Counted from the stretch's first letter, positions 36,516 through 45,815 are shown. The stretch: 64,000 bases of DNA from Babylonia areolata (GCF_041734735.1 NC_134910.1:1612001-1676000); one strand, 5' to 3'. Notes: a model not told the origin generated them from the letters alone. Made by a program: numbers and translations.

Positions 36516-38539
36516 ACATACACACACACACACTGTCATTAAATATTAACTGCACTTTCAAGTCTTAATGTATATTCATCGGCTGCTCAATGAAGGAAAC
36601 ACTGACTTCAGTAACTGTCACTGACATGCAACTGGAAAAAAAACATTTATTTCAACACAACCGCATTTGTGTAACATTCACCAGCCATCACACTTAGCAA
36701 ATGAAAGTAACTACCACATTCCCAAGCACGACACGAGTTGTTAGTTTTTTTGTTGCTTTGCTGTCTGTATGTATGTGGACAATGTTTTCTGAATAAAGTT
36801 TAATTTTTAAAAACCAATTAATGGTGAGGGTTGTTGAGAATGGTAGTGATAGTTAGGACACATAACCAATCAGTGTGAACAATAATTACAATAATAATGG
36901 ATACTTATGTAGCACTTTATCCTGAAACCCGCTCCAGATGCTATACAAAACACATTTTATTTGACACATTTCATCAATGTTACATACAAACAAAACTGTT
37001 CCTAGCAAACTATACACGCACAAAAAAAACACAATGCATACATGCATATTAATACACACGTATACATTTTTTTTATAAATACATAACTATCCACCACCAC
37101 CCACACACACAGACACTCACACATACATAATTACATGCATGTCATCGCTACAAATAATAACTAAAGTATGTCATGTACAGCACTAGGAACACTCACTAAT
37201 ACTGACTGATATGGACACTTCAAAAGTGACATGCGCCTATCCTTTGTCAGAGACCAAGCTCTAAGTCTAAGCGCTTTTCAAACATGGAAGTCATTTTGAT
37301 TTGCACAAGTCTGGCTGCCAGAGCCAAGAGAGCTGCCTTTAGGCGCTCATCATTTGTTTCCTGTGTCATTCAGTCTGGCTCCAGTCACACACACGATATA
37401 AAGAAATGCCAATATCATCACATTTAAAAAACTAATTTTTTTTTTTTTTTTTACCTATTCATTATCACAGTTCAAATTTAACTCTCTTTTTTTTTAATGC
37501 CAATCGGGCACTCTAGACAAAACATTCGAGTGCCCAATGGTGGTTTTGATTGGGTTTTAATTTGCGTTTGTACTAATGTTTGGAAAACCGCATTCAAAAT
37601 GTCTACACGCCTGAACCCAATGGGCATGTTCTTTTAACACTGAAGATGGGAAACATTGTTTGTGGCTAACGTGCCATGAACGTCAACATCCAATTCTGAA
37701 TGCGCAAAGATACTGCTCCACGAAGCGAGCTGCAGCAGACGACACTTCACATTTCAATCAACCGCGTTCCAGCTTGCTTTCTTCATGTGTCTTTTAATTA
37801 ATTTTCTTTCGCCTCTATCAATTTTTGAGTGCCAACTGGGCACTCGTGACAGAAAATTTGCATGCCCGAGCCAACTTTTTATAGCATTTGCACATGGGCA
37901 CCCACTAAATTTGAACCCTGATTATGATTATTATTATGATTGTAATTATTTTGTAATATGAATTTCTCAAGACTAACAAACTCAAACTGATCAATTCTTT
38001 TCAAAAAATCAGTTCGTGATTGAGGAAAGAAGTAAGTTTTATACAGTAATTAACCATGCTTTTCTGCTGACAGTAACAATAACTAAAAAGTAAAATATAC
38101 AATGGATCCATGTTTCCCGTTTCATCATAAATCAACTGGGACTCAAAACTTTTTTTTTTTGATTACTATCACAATAAATCTATTTACTATTAAAATTGTT
38201 ATTATTGGTTGTTGTTTTTTTTTGTTTGTTTGTTTTTGTTTTTTGTTTGTTTTGTTGTTGTTGTTGTTTTTTGTTTCTTTGTTTAAACGAAAAATGTCAA
38301 AATGTCCTTTACATTTTCTGCTGAAATCCTGCATATCGATGCAGTCACGTTTACGCACCGAATTTCACACCCATGCAATAAACTGATATATATATACACA
38401 CGTATGTCGAGATCAGAGATGTTAAATCAAACTTGGACGAGTCTACTCTTACCTTTGGTTCCGATTCATCCCCGCCACCAGGTGTATGAGGTTTGTTGAT
38501 CACCAATCCTCTCCCTCTGCCCCGACCCCTTCCTGCCAT
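26333..38539 (-). CDS. MIF4G-domain protein (CTIF/MIF4GD/PAIP1-like), six exons
   Basis: The coding exons join 38539-38453, 36049-35912, 34135-33985, 32161-31965, 29813-29722 and 26477-26333. The sum is 810 nt, a complete frame of 269 residues plus TAG. All junctions are GT-AG and the phases agree (0, 0, 1, 0, 2). The protein begins with a short Arg-Gly run (MAGRGRGRGRG). An all-helical MIF4G domain follows from about residue 30 to the end. Family-like stretches are GTQFRS in exon 3, FVTMRLANGE and DPIFNCLE in exon 4, and YLLEVLESFARRW in exon 6. From memory these resemble CTIF slightly more than MIF4GD. Such proteins act in the cytoplasm as scaffolds that recruit initiation factors to capped, polyadenylated or histone mRNAs. 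Vertebrate CTIF is about 600 residues, so this short form looks more like MIF4GD in size. The transcription start and poly(A) site were not found. An extra small exon in the 2.4-kb first intron cannot be excluded. Confidence 0.85.
26478..27727. repeat. 48-bp minisatellite abutting MIF4G exon 6
   Basis: About 26 units of TCTGGAACCGACAGCAACAC, TCTCAAACAGGCATGTCTAC and CCCTATGT. Two unit types alternate in blocks: CAGGCATGTCTACCCCTA, and CAACATGCCTACCCCAACA. On the gene strand each unit reads GCTGTCGGTTCCAG at its end. Confidence 0.95.
27725..28320 (+). mobile_element. CR1/L2-like RT C-terminal fragment in MIF4G intron 5
   Basis: Broken frames read RISSIRHCLPTAAAKTLFCA, then FVLSRLDYGHALLAGCP, then a WLPV-type segment and a 3' UTR ending near GGAACCACGCTATTTAA. 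At least two frameshifts separate the pieces. It starts where the 48-bp minisatellite ends. Confidence 0.75.
28326..28580. repeat. Repeat family I copy 3, uninterrupted
   Basis: It runs from TTTTCTATCTAAAATTACGT through CTAGTGCAGACTCCTGCAGG to TTCCGGCAGCCATCATGACT. It shows the pre-insertion order for copy 2. Confidence 0.75.
28740..29110. repeat. ATAACAGTAAT-type degenerate array with one 94-bp duplication
   Basis: AGTTATCATG, CAATAACAGTAAATATAGGA to CATAACTATAGCA occurs twice (28849-28942 and 28943-29041). The surroundings are looser units of the same words. Confidence 0.85.
29190..29290 (+). mobile_element. tRNA-like SINE head
   Basis: CACCATGGTGAAGTGGTTAA and GGTTTGAGCCCCG show degenerate A and B boxes in a tRNA-like spacing. 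There is no cloverleaf that could serve as a tRNA. Confidence 0.5.
29440..29632 (+). mobile_element. LINE 3' UTR remnant
   Basis: AAAGCGCGATGAGTCACAT, GTACTGCGCTATATAAGCC and (ATT)n repeat the end of the element at 28220-28320. No coding part is present. Confidence 0.5.
29722..29813 (-). CDS. MIF4G gene exon 5
   Basis: This exon has 92 nt, phase 0 in (CTTTCAG acceptor) and phase 2 out (donor GTAAGTCC). It encodes LLLIGRELQDNSDDRM and QELMIYVRTKIIEQ, the penultimate helical repeat. A 1.5-kb minisatellite begins within about 30 bases of its acceptor and so occupies the expected branch-point region. Confidence 0.85.
29830..31392. repeat. Minisatellite GATAGCTGCATCATAA/CATTCACAG in MIF4G intron 4
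   Basis: Units of 25-45 bp built from GATAGCTGCATCATAAC, CTAATGTTCACAGC and AATGTGAACAGT, in several higher-order forms along the array. It ends at a SINE on the right and stops about 17 bp from the exon 5 acceptor on the left. Confidence 0.95.
31415..31918 (-). mobile_element. SINE family C copy with a second truncated copy
   Basis: The full copy spans about 31560-31918 in minus orientation. A partial copy (GGGCTGCAACTCCCAC, AAGTGGGCTTTTATGTG) lies directly left of it at 31430-31545. It is in MIF4G intron 4, next to the minisatellite. Confidence 0.7.
31965..32161 (-). CDS. MIF4G gene exon 4
   Basis: This exon has 197 nt, entered in phase 1 after a CTGCTCAG acceptor and left in phase 0 at GGTGTG before GTGAGTGT. 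It encodes the central MIF4G helices, including CVGLLSHLFVTMRLANGE and LQALIDPIFNCLELIML. This is the most family-like part of the protein. Confidence 0.9.
32185..32447 (-). mobile_element. Short CR1/L2-like 3' end split by (TA)n
   Basis: It has the same 3' UTR as at 34185-34600 (AGCGCTGAATCTTGTG, ACTTTCACACCAG). The GCGCTGAA block occurs twice, on both sides of an (AT)n tract at 32262-32313. Confidence 0.6.
32448..33232 (+). mobile_element. SINE family B, interrupted by a family C SINE
   Basis: The head (GGCAGAGTGGTTAAGATGC) ends at 32483 and the body resumes at 32861. B-box GGGTTCAAACGCC, core GGATGAGATGATGAACCGAG with one change, and tail GATGCCTCCTTGAGAAACTG follow. The insert 32484-32851 is flanked by TCAGCTGCC. 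Confidence 0.8.
32484..32851 (-). mobile_element. SINE family C nested in family B
   Basis: The tRNA-like head is at the right end (minus strand GACGGGCG, AGCCGAGTGGTTAAAGCG, GGTTCGAATCAC) and a (GAA)n tail is at the left. A 9-bp duplication TCAGCTGCC lies at 32475-32483 and 32852-32860. Confidence 0.88.
33851..33962 (-). pseudogene. Tandem copy of the end of MIF4G exon 3 and its donor
   Basis: A 112-bp unit repeats the C-rich intron start, the donor (AAAG before GTGGGG) and about 28 bases of exon 3. The recognisable exon part is 33879-33910. A weaker third trace is at 33829-33858. It lies inside intron 3 of the gene. Confidence 0.7.
33985..34135 (-). CDS. MIF4G gene exon 3
   Basis: This exon has 151 nt, phase 0 in and phase 1 out. 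It encodes EVAKALYAVVREKRDW and DGTQFRSAILRLVQEDYK, the first helical repeats of the MIF4G fold. The acceptor is GGCAG before GAGGTG and the donor is AAAG before GTGAGG. A tandem copy of its 3' end and donor lies just downstream at 33851-33910. Confidence 0.88.
34185..34600 (-). mobile_element. CR1/L2-like LINE 3' end in MIF4G intron 2
   Basis: The minus strand reads FSVYGPCFWNELP, then VSALNSFKSGLKTHL. This is the standard C-terminus of CR1/L2-type elements, followed by the GAGCGCTG and ATT-rich 3' end. The frame is broken elsewhere. Confidence 0.75.
34610..34755 (+). mobile_element. Repeat family D fragment in MIF4G intron 2
   Basis: CTCGGTCAGAGACCAAGCTC and ACTTTACAAACACGGAGTCA match the family. 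It abuts a family H copy. Confidence 0.5.
34755..35265. repeat. Repeat family H copy 3, in MIF4G intron 2
   Basis: It has the same blocks as copy 2 (ATGCTCAACCGCGTCAACAC to GCAGGGATGCTATTCATACT) without the tandem expansion. No coding capacity is visible. The family is unclassified. Confidence 0.75.
35275..35822 (-). mobile_element. SINE family C, two partial copies
   Basis: 35275-35380 holds the middle of the family (CTGACATGGATTATAGGATC). 35425-35822 holds a longer copy with degraded head. It is in MIF4G intron 2. Confidence 0.65.
35912..36049 (-). CDS. MIF4G gene exon 2
   Basis: This exon has 46 codons, phase 0 at both ends, including KLALSDMKKEVVTILQ and EEDMQRIEQLVSVVGDVQ. The donor is CAG before GTGAGG. 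Two acceptor AGs lie nine bases apart (exon start 36049 or 36058). Both keep frame and differ by three residues (VPQ), so a small tandem-acceptor variant is possible. The pyrimidine tract upstream is weak. Confidence 0.8.
36405..36535. repeat. (CA)n tracts in MIF4G intron 1
   Basis: Two long CA runs are separated by CATCCCTTCCTAGCAG. Confidence 0.95.
37195..37400 (+). mobile_element. Repeat family D copy in MIF4G intron 1
   Basis: It has the same blocks as the copy at 43020, diverged (TTTGTCAGAGACCAAGCTCT, GGCGCTCATCATTTGTTTCC). Confidence 0.6.
37500..37850. repeat. Pair of GGGCACTC hairpins in MIF4G intron 1
   Basis: GGGCACTC at 37506-37513 pairs with GAGTGCCC at 37528-37535. GAGTGCC at 37827-37833 pairs with GGGCACTC at 37838-37845. 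They may mark the ends of a small element of about 340 bp. No target duplication is clear. Confidence 0.35.
38453..38539 (-). CDS. MIF4G gene exon 1 (start exon, RG-rich)
   Basis: ATG at 38539-38537 opens 29 codons reading MAGRGRGRGRGLVINKPH and then PGGGDESEPK. The exon ends AAG before GTAAGAGT, a strong donor, in phase 0. The Arg-Gly run is typical of RNA-binding tails. A similar GC-rich segment lies about 500 bp upstream (see 39012-39116). Confidence 0.8.
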
Positions 38540-38879
38540 ATTGGTTTCTCGAAAATGTTTTGGAGATTTACCAGTTGACCTGGAAACGAATGCTCTTCAA
38601 GTCAAGGCAATCGGAAGTATGGTCGCTTCGGCAGCTGGTCACGTTGGGTCCTTTTCGTGGGCTGCTCGGCGTCCCTGTAAATAAAGGCACCAACCGCAAG
38701 GCCGCGTTTTCGTACACGATGTGCAAATCTCTCGGATAAGACCGGATATCCGATCAGGAAAGTGTCTGATCAACAGAACTCTTCCCAAATATTTTCAGCG
38801 AGTCGCTTTCGGACCATTAAAACAAGGAGTCAGAGCCGTAACTTTTATGCGCGTGTCTGTATCTGTATGTGTGCGTGCA

Positions 38880-38915
<36 letters not shown>

Positions 38916-39011
38916 TGCGTGTGTGCGTATGTGTGAGACTGAAGAAGCAGAAGCAGAAGACTTCTGAGAAACAGAACCCGAGAAGCAGAAGCAGAACATC
39001 ACCAGCAGGGG

Positions 39012-39116
39012 CAGTCCCACCTGTGAAGTGTCCTCCCCGCCACCAGGCAGGCCGAGACGTTTGCTGACCACTGCCCATGCCCCTCTGCTCCGCCCCCGCC
39101 CCCATCCGGCGGCCAA
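39012..39116 (-). other. GC-rich segment resembling MIF4G exon 1
   Basis: On the minus strand, GCAGAGGG, then GTGGTCAGCAAACGTC, then CCTGGTGGCGGGGA lie in the same order as in exon 1 (GTGATCAACAAACCTC and CCTGGTGGCGGGGA). The parallel frame reads GRGRSRGAW and LPGGGEDTSQ before a GTGGGA donor. It has no ATG and a TGA just upstream. It may be a duplicated first exon, a promoter relic, or chance in GC-rich DNA. Confidence 0.4.
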
Positions 39117-39330
39117 TGATGCGGCTCAGTGTCCGCAGTGCCGCGTCACTGACCCCGGTGTGCCGGCCGGGGGGACCGCGGATTATTCACCTCAGTGGAG
39201 ACGCCATGATGCATGAATACTCATTAGAAAAGAAAAGAAAAAATGGGGAAAAAAAGGGGGGGTGGAGGGGGAGTATGGACACACACACGGCACATCACAC
39301 GTCAACGCCTAGACATCCATGGAAGCAGAT

Positions 39331-39905
39331 TTATACATATGTGTTTTTTGAGCTATTTGAACTGAGATTATTTTCAGTTTGCATGAGCTGAGGACATGTT
39401 CCACTGTTTTTTTTGCCCTGGCAGAGTGGGCACGCAGGGTCATCTGCTTTCCCCCATTTCACCAAGTTTGTATTCGAGGGAAGGAGGTCGTACACAGATC
39501 TTAGGATGAAGCTGATCCTCAGAGGGGCCATGTTCCACATGTCGCTCCAGCTGAGGCTCCTTTGGAGTGCATTTTCCCATGTTGTCCACTGCCCCTGCTG
39601 ACCTTGCTGGACTGCCTTCTGGACTCTTTTGTCATCCTCTTCCTTCTTCATCTCCTATATGATCATGTCTCTTTTTGCTTTCCCCCTTACCTTGGACCAC
39701 CATTCCATCTTTGTCAATCCCAGACCTTGTCTGTTGGTTTGGGTGTGTCCTGTTATTTCCTTCGTCGTAAGAATTTCTTTCGCTGTAATGACTGCCTCGT
39801 TGACCTTCAATTTTCTGCCAGTCTTCTCCCGGCTCTGTGTGACTGACGGAGTGAACGTCTACGCCTTGTTGTGAGCTCTGCTCATTCCGTCTTGAGGGGG
39901 AATTG
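39331..39905 (-). mobile_element. LINE C-terminal fragment upstream of the MIF4G gene
   Basis: The minus strand reads RISFILRSVYDLLPSNTNLV, then WGKADDPACPLCQGKK. A shift in an A-run then changes frame to TVEHVLSSC, the expected Cys motif. The upstream 250 bases are a degraded part of the same frame. Confidence 0.75.
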
Positions 39906-39933
39906 TGGATAGTGCCGGACAGTCAAAGATACC

Positions 39934-40322
39934 TTCTTCTTCTTCTTCTTCTGCGTTCGTGGGCTGCAACTCCCGCGTTCACTCGCATGTACACGAGTGG
40001 GCTTTTACGTGTATGACCGTTTTTACCCCGCCATGTAGGCAGCCATACTCCGCTTTCGGGGGCGTGCATGCTGGGTATGTTCTTGTTTCCATAACCCACC
40101 GAACGCTGACATGGATTACAGGATCTTTAACGTGCGTATTTGATCTTCTGCTTGCATATACACACGAAGGGGGTTCAGGCACTAGCAGGTTTGCACATAT
40201 GTTGACCTGGGAGATCGTAAAAATCTCCACCCTTTACCCACCAGGCGCCGTTACCGAGATTCGAACCCGAGACCCTCAGATTGAAAGTCCAACGCTTTAA
40301 CCGCTCGGCTATTGCGCCCGTC
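39934..40322 (-). mobile_element. SINE family C, full copy with 12-bp target duplication
   Basis: The copy is flanked by GTCAAAGATACC at 39922-39933 and 40323-40334. It has a (TTC)n end on the left and a tRNA-like head on the right (minus strand AGCCGAGCGGTTAAAGCG). The long exact duplication suggests a young insertion. Confidence 0.9.
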
Positions 40323-40334
40323 GTCAAAGATACC

Positions 40335-42254
40335 AGTAATGCACACTTTACTAACATAAGATAAACAGAATAGAATGAACGTAGTTGTCTGTGATAGTGA
40401 TATATTTTGAATTTTTTTTCTCTTTCAAAATAGCCTATTTAGTTGGTACACAAACAAATCTTTTGGAGTTGGCACACAAACAATTTTTTTTTTTAAGTTG
40501 GCATACAAATAGATCTATTCTTCAAGCTTTGTGTGATGTTAGACAAACAGATTGGAAGAATTCGTCATAGTTCAAGAAGTATTATGTATGGATGTCACTT
40601 TTTGTCCTGTTTGCTCCACATTTAAGTTATATTCATGTGTGTTTTCCCCCCAGTATTCCAACTCCCCCGAGAATTCGCTGATATTAGGTTTCATTCTATC
40701 ATTTCCACAATGAAAACATGAAATTTGTCAACTTGTAAGCACTATCAATTAATTCTTGCACCTCACCCACTTTTCTGTTTTTATTTTATTTAATTAATTA
40801 ATTTATTTATTTGTAGCCAAGCGCTCAGCTCAGGCTTCAAAATACTGCTTCAAAGCTAAGCCATAGCAGACGTCTTTTTCACAATTAACATGCCGGTCTT
40901 CAACTGCTTGCGCAGAATGTGTGACGACATTCCGGGTTTGATGCAACTGAAAGCCAATTCTAAACCTAAACATCCTCTAAACAGCTATATCAAATCAAGT
41001 CCCAGTATTGTTCACTGTAATATTACATTTGTTCAGTTGTGCTTACACACACACACTTTAATCAGTTAGAAGCATGCTTGATTTCAGTTTAATCATTCGC
41101 CAGTCTAAAGATTTCAACTGACGCTAAGCTTACGTCATTTTGCCCCAATGTCGCCATTGGGTGAGCTGTAATCTGTGTTTCTGCCAACCCATATTCAATT
41201 AATATCTCTTTTGTCGGATCAGCTGGTAAACTACATGTATTATATACTGACAGAATCATCGCAATTCCATCTTTAAATCTATTCCATTTATGTTTGCCTA
41301 CGTTAAACTGATTTAACGCAGTTCATTGTAATTTTCCGCGATGAGCTCGCTAAAACTGATCCTTTTCAGGTGACTTGAATTAAGATTATAAATTCATCAG
41401 TCTTAAATGATCAACTCTTCATTTTATACTCGTTAGAAAGTAGGTGTTGAGCTCTTTCTTTTGCAACCTATCCGACGTAAATCGGTTCAGGAATCATTTA
41501 GAAATCTATTACTGAACACCTTGTAACTAACACAATGCTAATCAAATTTTGGAGGATCGGGGACGATGCGCTTCACGGGCCATGCTAGCCTCAGTGCAGT
41601 TCGCTTAACTTGCATAAAGAGATGGAGTGGGTGACTGCTGGGCAATTTTCTACCTGGCTGAGCCTGCTCACAGCCAGAGCCTGCTCTCTTTCTCTCTCGC
41701 TGTTTCGCAAACAGTGTGTGTGTGTGCGTTGTGACATCTCGCTACGTATCACTTGCACTGTTTTCCTCTTCTCCTCACCCTTGTTTTCCTCTTCTTCTCA
41801 TCTTTGTTTTCTCTATTCTCATCTTCTTATAACTGTTGTAATAAAACACTAGAAAAACCCTTTGGTGACTGGCCTCTACATGTTCCTGGCCTGCGCGGGG
41901 ATTCTTGTCTATCCCACTTTAATTCAGTAAACCATCATTCAGTTAGTTCTTTTGTTCTGTACCCATCTTTTTTTTCCCCTCAGCAATAAGTTCAATTGTG
42001 GCAGGTCCACTTCCTTTGCGTTAGCTGTGCTTGACTATGTGTGTATACATAATGTATGTCTACATAACTACATGCATGTATATGAATGTGTATAGTGTGC
42101 ATGTGTTTATGTAAGTTTGTGCCTGCCTATGTGCGCGTATGTGTTAGAGTAGCTGTTAGATACACATGTATGTTAAAATGTATTATGCAGTGCGTGCGTG
42201 TGTGTGTGTGTGTGTGTGTGGTCACATTTTGGTGTGTGTATGTAACACTGATGA
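40335..42254. other. Intergenic, no feature supported
   Basis: Ordinary AT-rich sequence between the two genes. A small triplication of a GTTGGCACACAAACA-type phrase lies at 40440-40510. Confidence 0.55.
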
Positions 42255-42356
42255 AATGTTTTATGTTAACAAAACTGAGCGTTTTTGTAAAGCACCTAGA
42301 GCAGATTTCTGGATAGTGTGCTATATAAGTATCCATTATTATTATTATTATTAAAT
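42255..42356 (+). mobile_element. LINE/SINE 3' tail
   Basis: TTGTAAAGCACCTAGAGC, GTGCTATATAAGTATCC and an (ATT)n tail match the 3' ends listed at 8155 and 12812. Confidence 0.5.
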
Positions 42357-42607
42357 ATAGCACTCGGGTCCACAGTTACATTTTCATCCGTCCCAAATAG
42401 TACACGTTCAACATTAAAAGATAATCTTTCTCAATGTGCTCGGCGCCTGCAGTTTAGTTTCAGCCAAAACAAACAAACAAACAAAACTTGACAAAACCAG
42501 ACGAGAACCCACAAAGCCGACCTAGTGGCACATATTTCAAAATGCATTCCATATTGACATTTATACAACTGACTACTGAACAACATCCTTATCTCTAGAT
42601 GACAAGC

Positions 42608-42782
42608 AGTCGCGAAGTATACTACCTTTGATTCAGACTGCAGGCATGCCACACTGACATGAACACCGAAGTATACTACCTTTGATTCAGACTGCAGGCA
42701 TGCCACAGTGACATGAACACCGAAGTATACTGCCTTTGATTCAGACTGCAGGCATGCCACACTGACATGAACACTGTCAGAT
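42608..42782. repeat. 54-bp unit, three copies
   Basis: CGAAGTATACTACCTTTGAT, TCAGACTGCAGGCATGCCAC and ACTGACATGAACAC are repeated three times with one or two changes. Confidence 0.9.
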
Positions 42783-42854
42783 GAGGGTGCATGTGTACAC
42801 CATAGCTATCACAAGCACACACATGTACATGCACACGAACGCACGCACGTAAAA

Positions 42855-42881
42855 TCACACACGTGCGCGCGCGCGCGTGCG

Positions 42882-42944
<63 letters not shown>

Positions 42945-42945
42945 C
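42855..42945. repeat. (CA)n with alternating CG run
   Basis: GTGCGCGCGCGCGTGCG precedes about 30 CA units. Such alternating purine-pyrimidine DNA can form Z-DNA. Confidence 0.9.
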
Positions 42946-43019
42946 ACTAAATGCATAACTTCGCACGCAGGCACACATAGGCACCAATACAAACTCGGTC
43001 TTTTCTGTCTGTTTGATTG

Positions 43020-43222
43020 ATTGATTGATATGGATACTTATATACCGCCTATCCTCGGTCAGAGACCAAGCTCTAAGCGCTTTTCATACACGGGGACATT
43101 TGCACCACAGGCTGCCTACCTGGGTAGAGCCGACTGACGGCTGCCACTGGGCGCTCATCATTCGTTTCATGTGTCATTCAATCAGATTCAAGACGCACAC
43201 ACATACACACTCAGACAGACAT
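43020..43222 (+). mobile_element. Dispersed repeat family D (SINE-like)
   Basis: TCGGTCAGAGACCAAGCTCT, AAGCGCTTTTCATACACGGG and GGGCGCTCATCATTCGTTTC recur at 34660-34755, 37195-37400, 44535-44835 and 59284-59420, so this is an interspersed family. Confidence 0.65.
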
Positions 43223-43488
43223 GTAACATTTTACGTGTATGACCGTTTGCTTTTGTCTGCCTGTCTGAATGTACTTCACTCCTTTTCTTTTCTCTCTCTC
43301 TTTCACCCCCCCCCACCCCCCCCCCCCCCCACACACACACACACATACACACACACAAACACCCCCACCCCCTCATCCAACACTGCTTAGTTTTTTACGC
43401 CTTCATGCACACGCAAACACCAATTCTGACCCTGGGCAATATGCGGATGATAATACACACTCTCACGCACGCATGCACGGGCGCGCAC

Positions 43489-43539
<51 letters not shown>

Positions 43540-43825
43540 GTCTTATCTATTTATGTCTTGAGAATATCTCTTATTCTACTGACCTCAAAATCTGTCTGGT
43601 AGTCTCCCGAATCCAGGTTTTTCTTTCTGCAAGATTTGTCCACGTGCAGTGATTGTACGAAGCACCAGAACCGTCTAATTTGTGGGCAAGAAAATCGGCT
43701 TGTCAGGCACGGATCTGATGTAAATGGTGCAGGTCCCTGAGCAATATTCACGACGAATAAGGTAAGAAGCGATCTTGAGAACACGAGTAGTGATTAAGGC
43801 TCGCGGTGTTGTTCCCAACAGTGTG

Positions 43826-44279
43826 CAGATGTTCAGTGTGGATGTTTGCTGATGACACTGACGTCTTTAATCGCCAGCGACACAACTGAGGCACTGCAGG
43901 ATGACCTTAACAGTCTACAGGAATGGTCAGACAAATGGCTTCTGTGTTTCCATCCAGATGAATGCCATGTCCTCAAACTGGGGACCAAGAAATCTGAGGC
44001 AGTGTACTACATGAAAGGGACTAGGGACGGGGAGGAGTTCAATGTCTGGCTACAAGAGAGTGCAGTTGAAAAAGACCTGGGCATCTTCGTCGACAAGGAC
44101 CTCTGTTTCAAAGAACATGTCGGTAAAACAACAAAAAAGCCAAACCAAGTGATGGGAATTATTCGACCAACGTTCGATTTCCTAAGCCCAGATCTTTTCA
44201 TTCAGCTGTACAAAAGCCTCGTGTGACCGATTCTAGAATATGGACACTCGGTATGGCAGCCCCATCACAAGACATTGTG
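43826..44279 (+). mobile_element. LINE reverse-transcriptase fragment
   Basis: An open frame reads DTTEALQDDLNSLQEWSDKW, then FHPDECHVLKLG, VEKDLGIFVDKDL, NQVMGIIRPTFDFL and LYKSLV. After a TGA it continues PILEYGHSVWQPHH. This is the segment after the catalytic FADD of a CR1/Jockey-type element. A SINE is inserted directly at its right end. Confidence 0.85.
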
Positions 44280-44500
44280 CGTGGAGTGGTGACCTCGTGG
44301 TAATGCGCCCGCCTGGGAAACGAGAGAAGCTGAGAGCAAGGGATCGAATCCCACACTGGCCAGTATTTTCTTCACCTCCACTACACCTAGTCATTCGGAT
44401 GGAGTGAGGCCCTGCGTGCAGCATGCAACTTAGCGCGCGTAAAAGAGCGCAACAATTGGGTTGTCTCTGGCAAACTTCTGCAGAAAAAGATTCACTTTGA
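44280..44500 (+). mobile_element. SINE family A copy 4, 3'-shortened
   Basis: The head GTGGAGTGGTGACCTCGTGG, B-box GGATCGAATCCCAC and core CATTCGGATG occur in plus orientation. The copy is diverged and ends about 200 bp in. Confidence 0.7.
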
Positions 44501-44534
44501 TGATATAATGATTGACATGATTGATATAATGATG

Positions 44535-44835
44535 ATGATGGTGTGGATACTTACACAGCGCCTATATCCTCGGTCAAAGACCAGACTCCAAGCGCTTTAC
44601 AAACACTGACAGAATCGTTTGCACATTAGGTAGCCAATCAAACACTGACAGAATTGTTTGCACATCAGGTAGCCAGCCAAATACTGACAGAATTGTTTGC
44701 ACATCAGGTAGCCAGAAAAACACTGACAGAATCGTTTGCACATTAGATAGCCAGCCAAACACTGGGCAAAGCCGATTGAAAGCTATCTCTGGGCGCTCGT
44801 CATTCGTTTCCTGTATCAGTCATTCAGTCAGGTTT
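44535..44835 (+). mobile_element. Repeat family D copy with internal 39-bp tandem array
   Basis: The middle (ACACTGACAGAATCGTTTGC) is repeated about four times at 44600-44765, with small changes. The flanking blocks are normal for the family. Confidence 0.65.
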
Positions 44836-44934
44836 GGCACACACACCCACACACACACACAGACAGACAGACAGACAGAGAGAGAGAGAGTTGCAAAAAA
44901 ATAAAACAAACAAAACAAAACAAACAAAACAATG

Positions 44935-45018
44935 GCTGTGCTGCATTGTGACATGACGCCGTGCTCTCCCTGAGGAGAGCAGCCAGAATTTCACACACAG
45001 AAATCTGTTGTGACAAAA
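44935..45018 (+). mobile_element. SINE family A 3' fragment
   Basis: GTGCTCTCCCTGAGGAGAGC and AGAATTTCACACACAGAAAT match the 3' part of family A. No head is present. Confidence 0.6.
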
Positions 45019-45039
45019 AAACCCACAAAAACCCCCCCC

Positions 45040-45500
45040 AAAAAAACGTACAATACAATACAACACAATACATGTGCGACAGTCAGTCGTGTCCAACTAT
45101 GACTCACATCAGAACAGCAGAGGAGGCAGCTGCTATCCTGACTGTCTGGGTTAGCATCTGATTATAGTGGAGAATGTCTTGCCTAAGTTACATACCCACT
45201 CTCTTGGCCAAGAGGCTTTTCAGGACAGTCCTCCTGTGTCGGGATGGTTCCCAAAGACCAACTAGCCCCCCAAGGCTGCAGCGCTGAGAGCCAGTGCAAT
45301 CTTGCCTTCTAGTTTGAGAGTCATAGCCCTTCACAAAAAAAAAGAAGAAAAAAAAGAAGAAGCTGTAAATGACTTCCCACTGCAATGGAGAAACTATTGA
45401 TCATACAGCTCTCACTTTGCTGTTGGCCTAACAACCGTGAGCTTTTGCAATACAATATAACACAACACCACTGATGCGATACAATACAGTACAATTAAAA
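45040..45500. repeat. Repeat family E copy 2 with ACAAT-type tracts at both ends
   Basis: The body matches 17245-17590. AATACAATACAACACAATAC precedes it and AATACAATATAACACAACAC follows it. These short tracts have the same letters as the minus strand of the 17.9-20.1 kb satellite. A third trace of the body start is at 55195-55240. Confidence 0.7.
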
Positions 45501-45597
45501 ACCTATTCTCGGGATTATTGGCCTTTCATGTCACTGCTGACATCACTTCCGTTTTTCTGTAAAGCGCCGTGAGCCTGCTCAACAACTTTTACACCCA

Positions 45598-45815
45598 GCA
45601 TCATATCATCGTCATCATCATCATCATCGTCATCGTCATCATCATATCATCAGCATCATCGTCATCATCATCATCGTCATCATCATCACCATCACCACCA
45701 TCATCATCATCATCGTCATCACCATCATCGTCATCATCATCATCGTCATCGTCATCATCACCATCATCATCATCGCCATCATCATCTTCATCTTCTTCAT
45801 CATCGTTACTCATTA
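45598..45815. repeat. (CAT/CGT)n trinucleotide tract
   Basis: About 70 triplets of ATC, GTC and ACC. The minus strand would read poly-Asp. It is upstream of the colmedin-like gene. Confidence 0.95.

Noticed and set aside
43826-44226. Host gene with a 126-codon frame
   Set aside because: The peptide is a LINE reverse-transcriptase segment (LQEWSDKW, EKDLGIFVDKDL).
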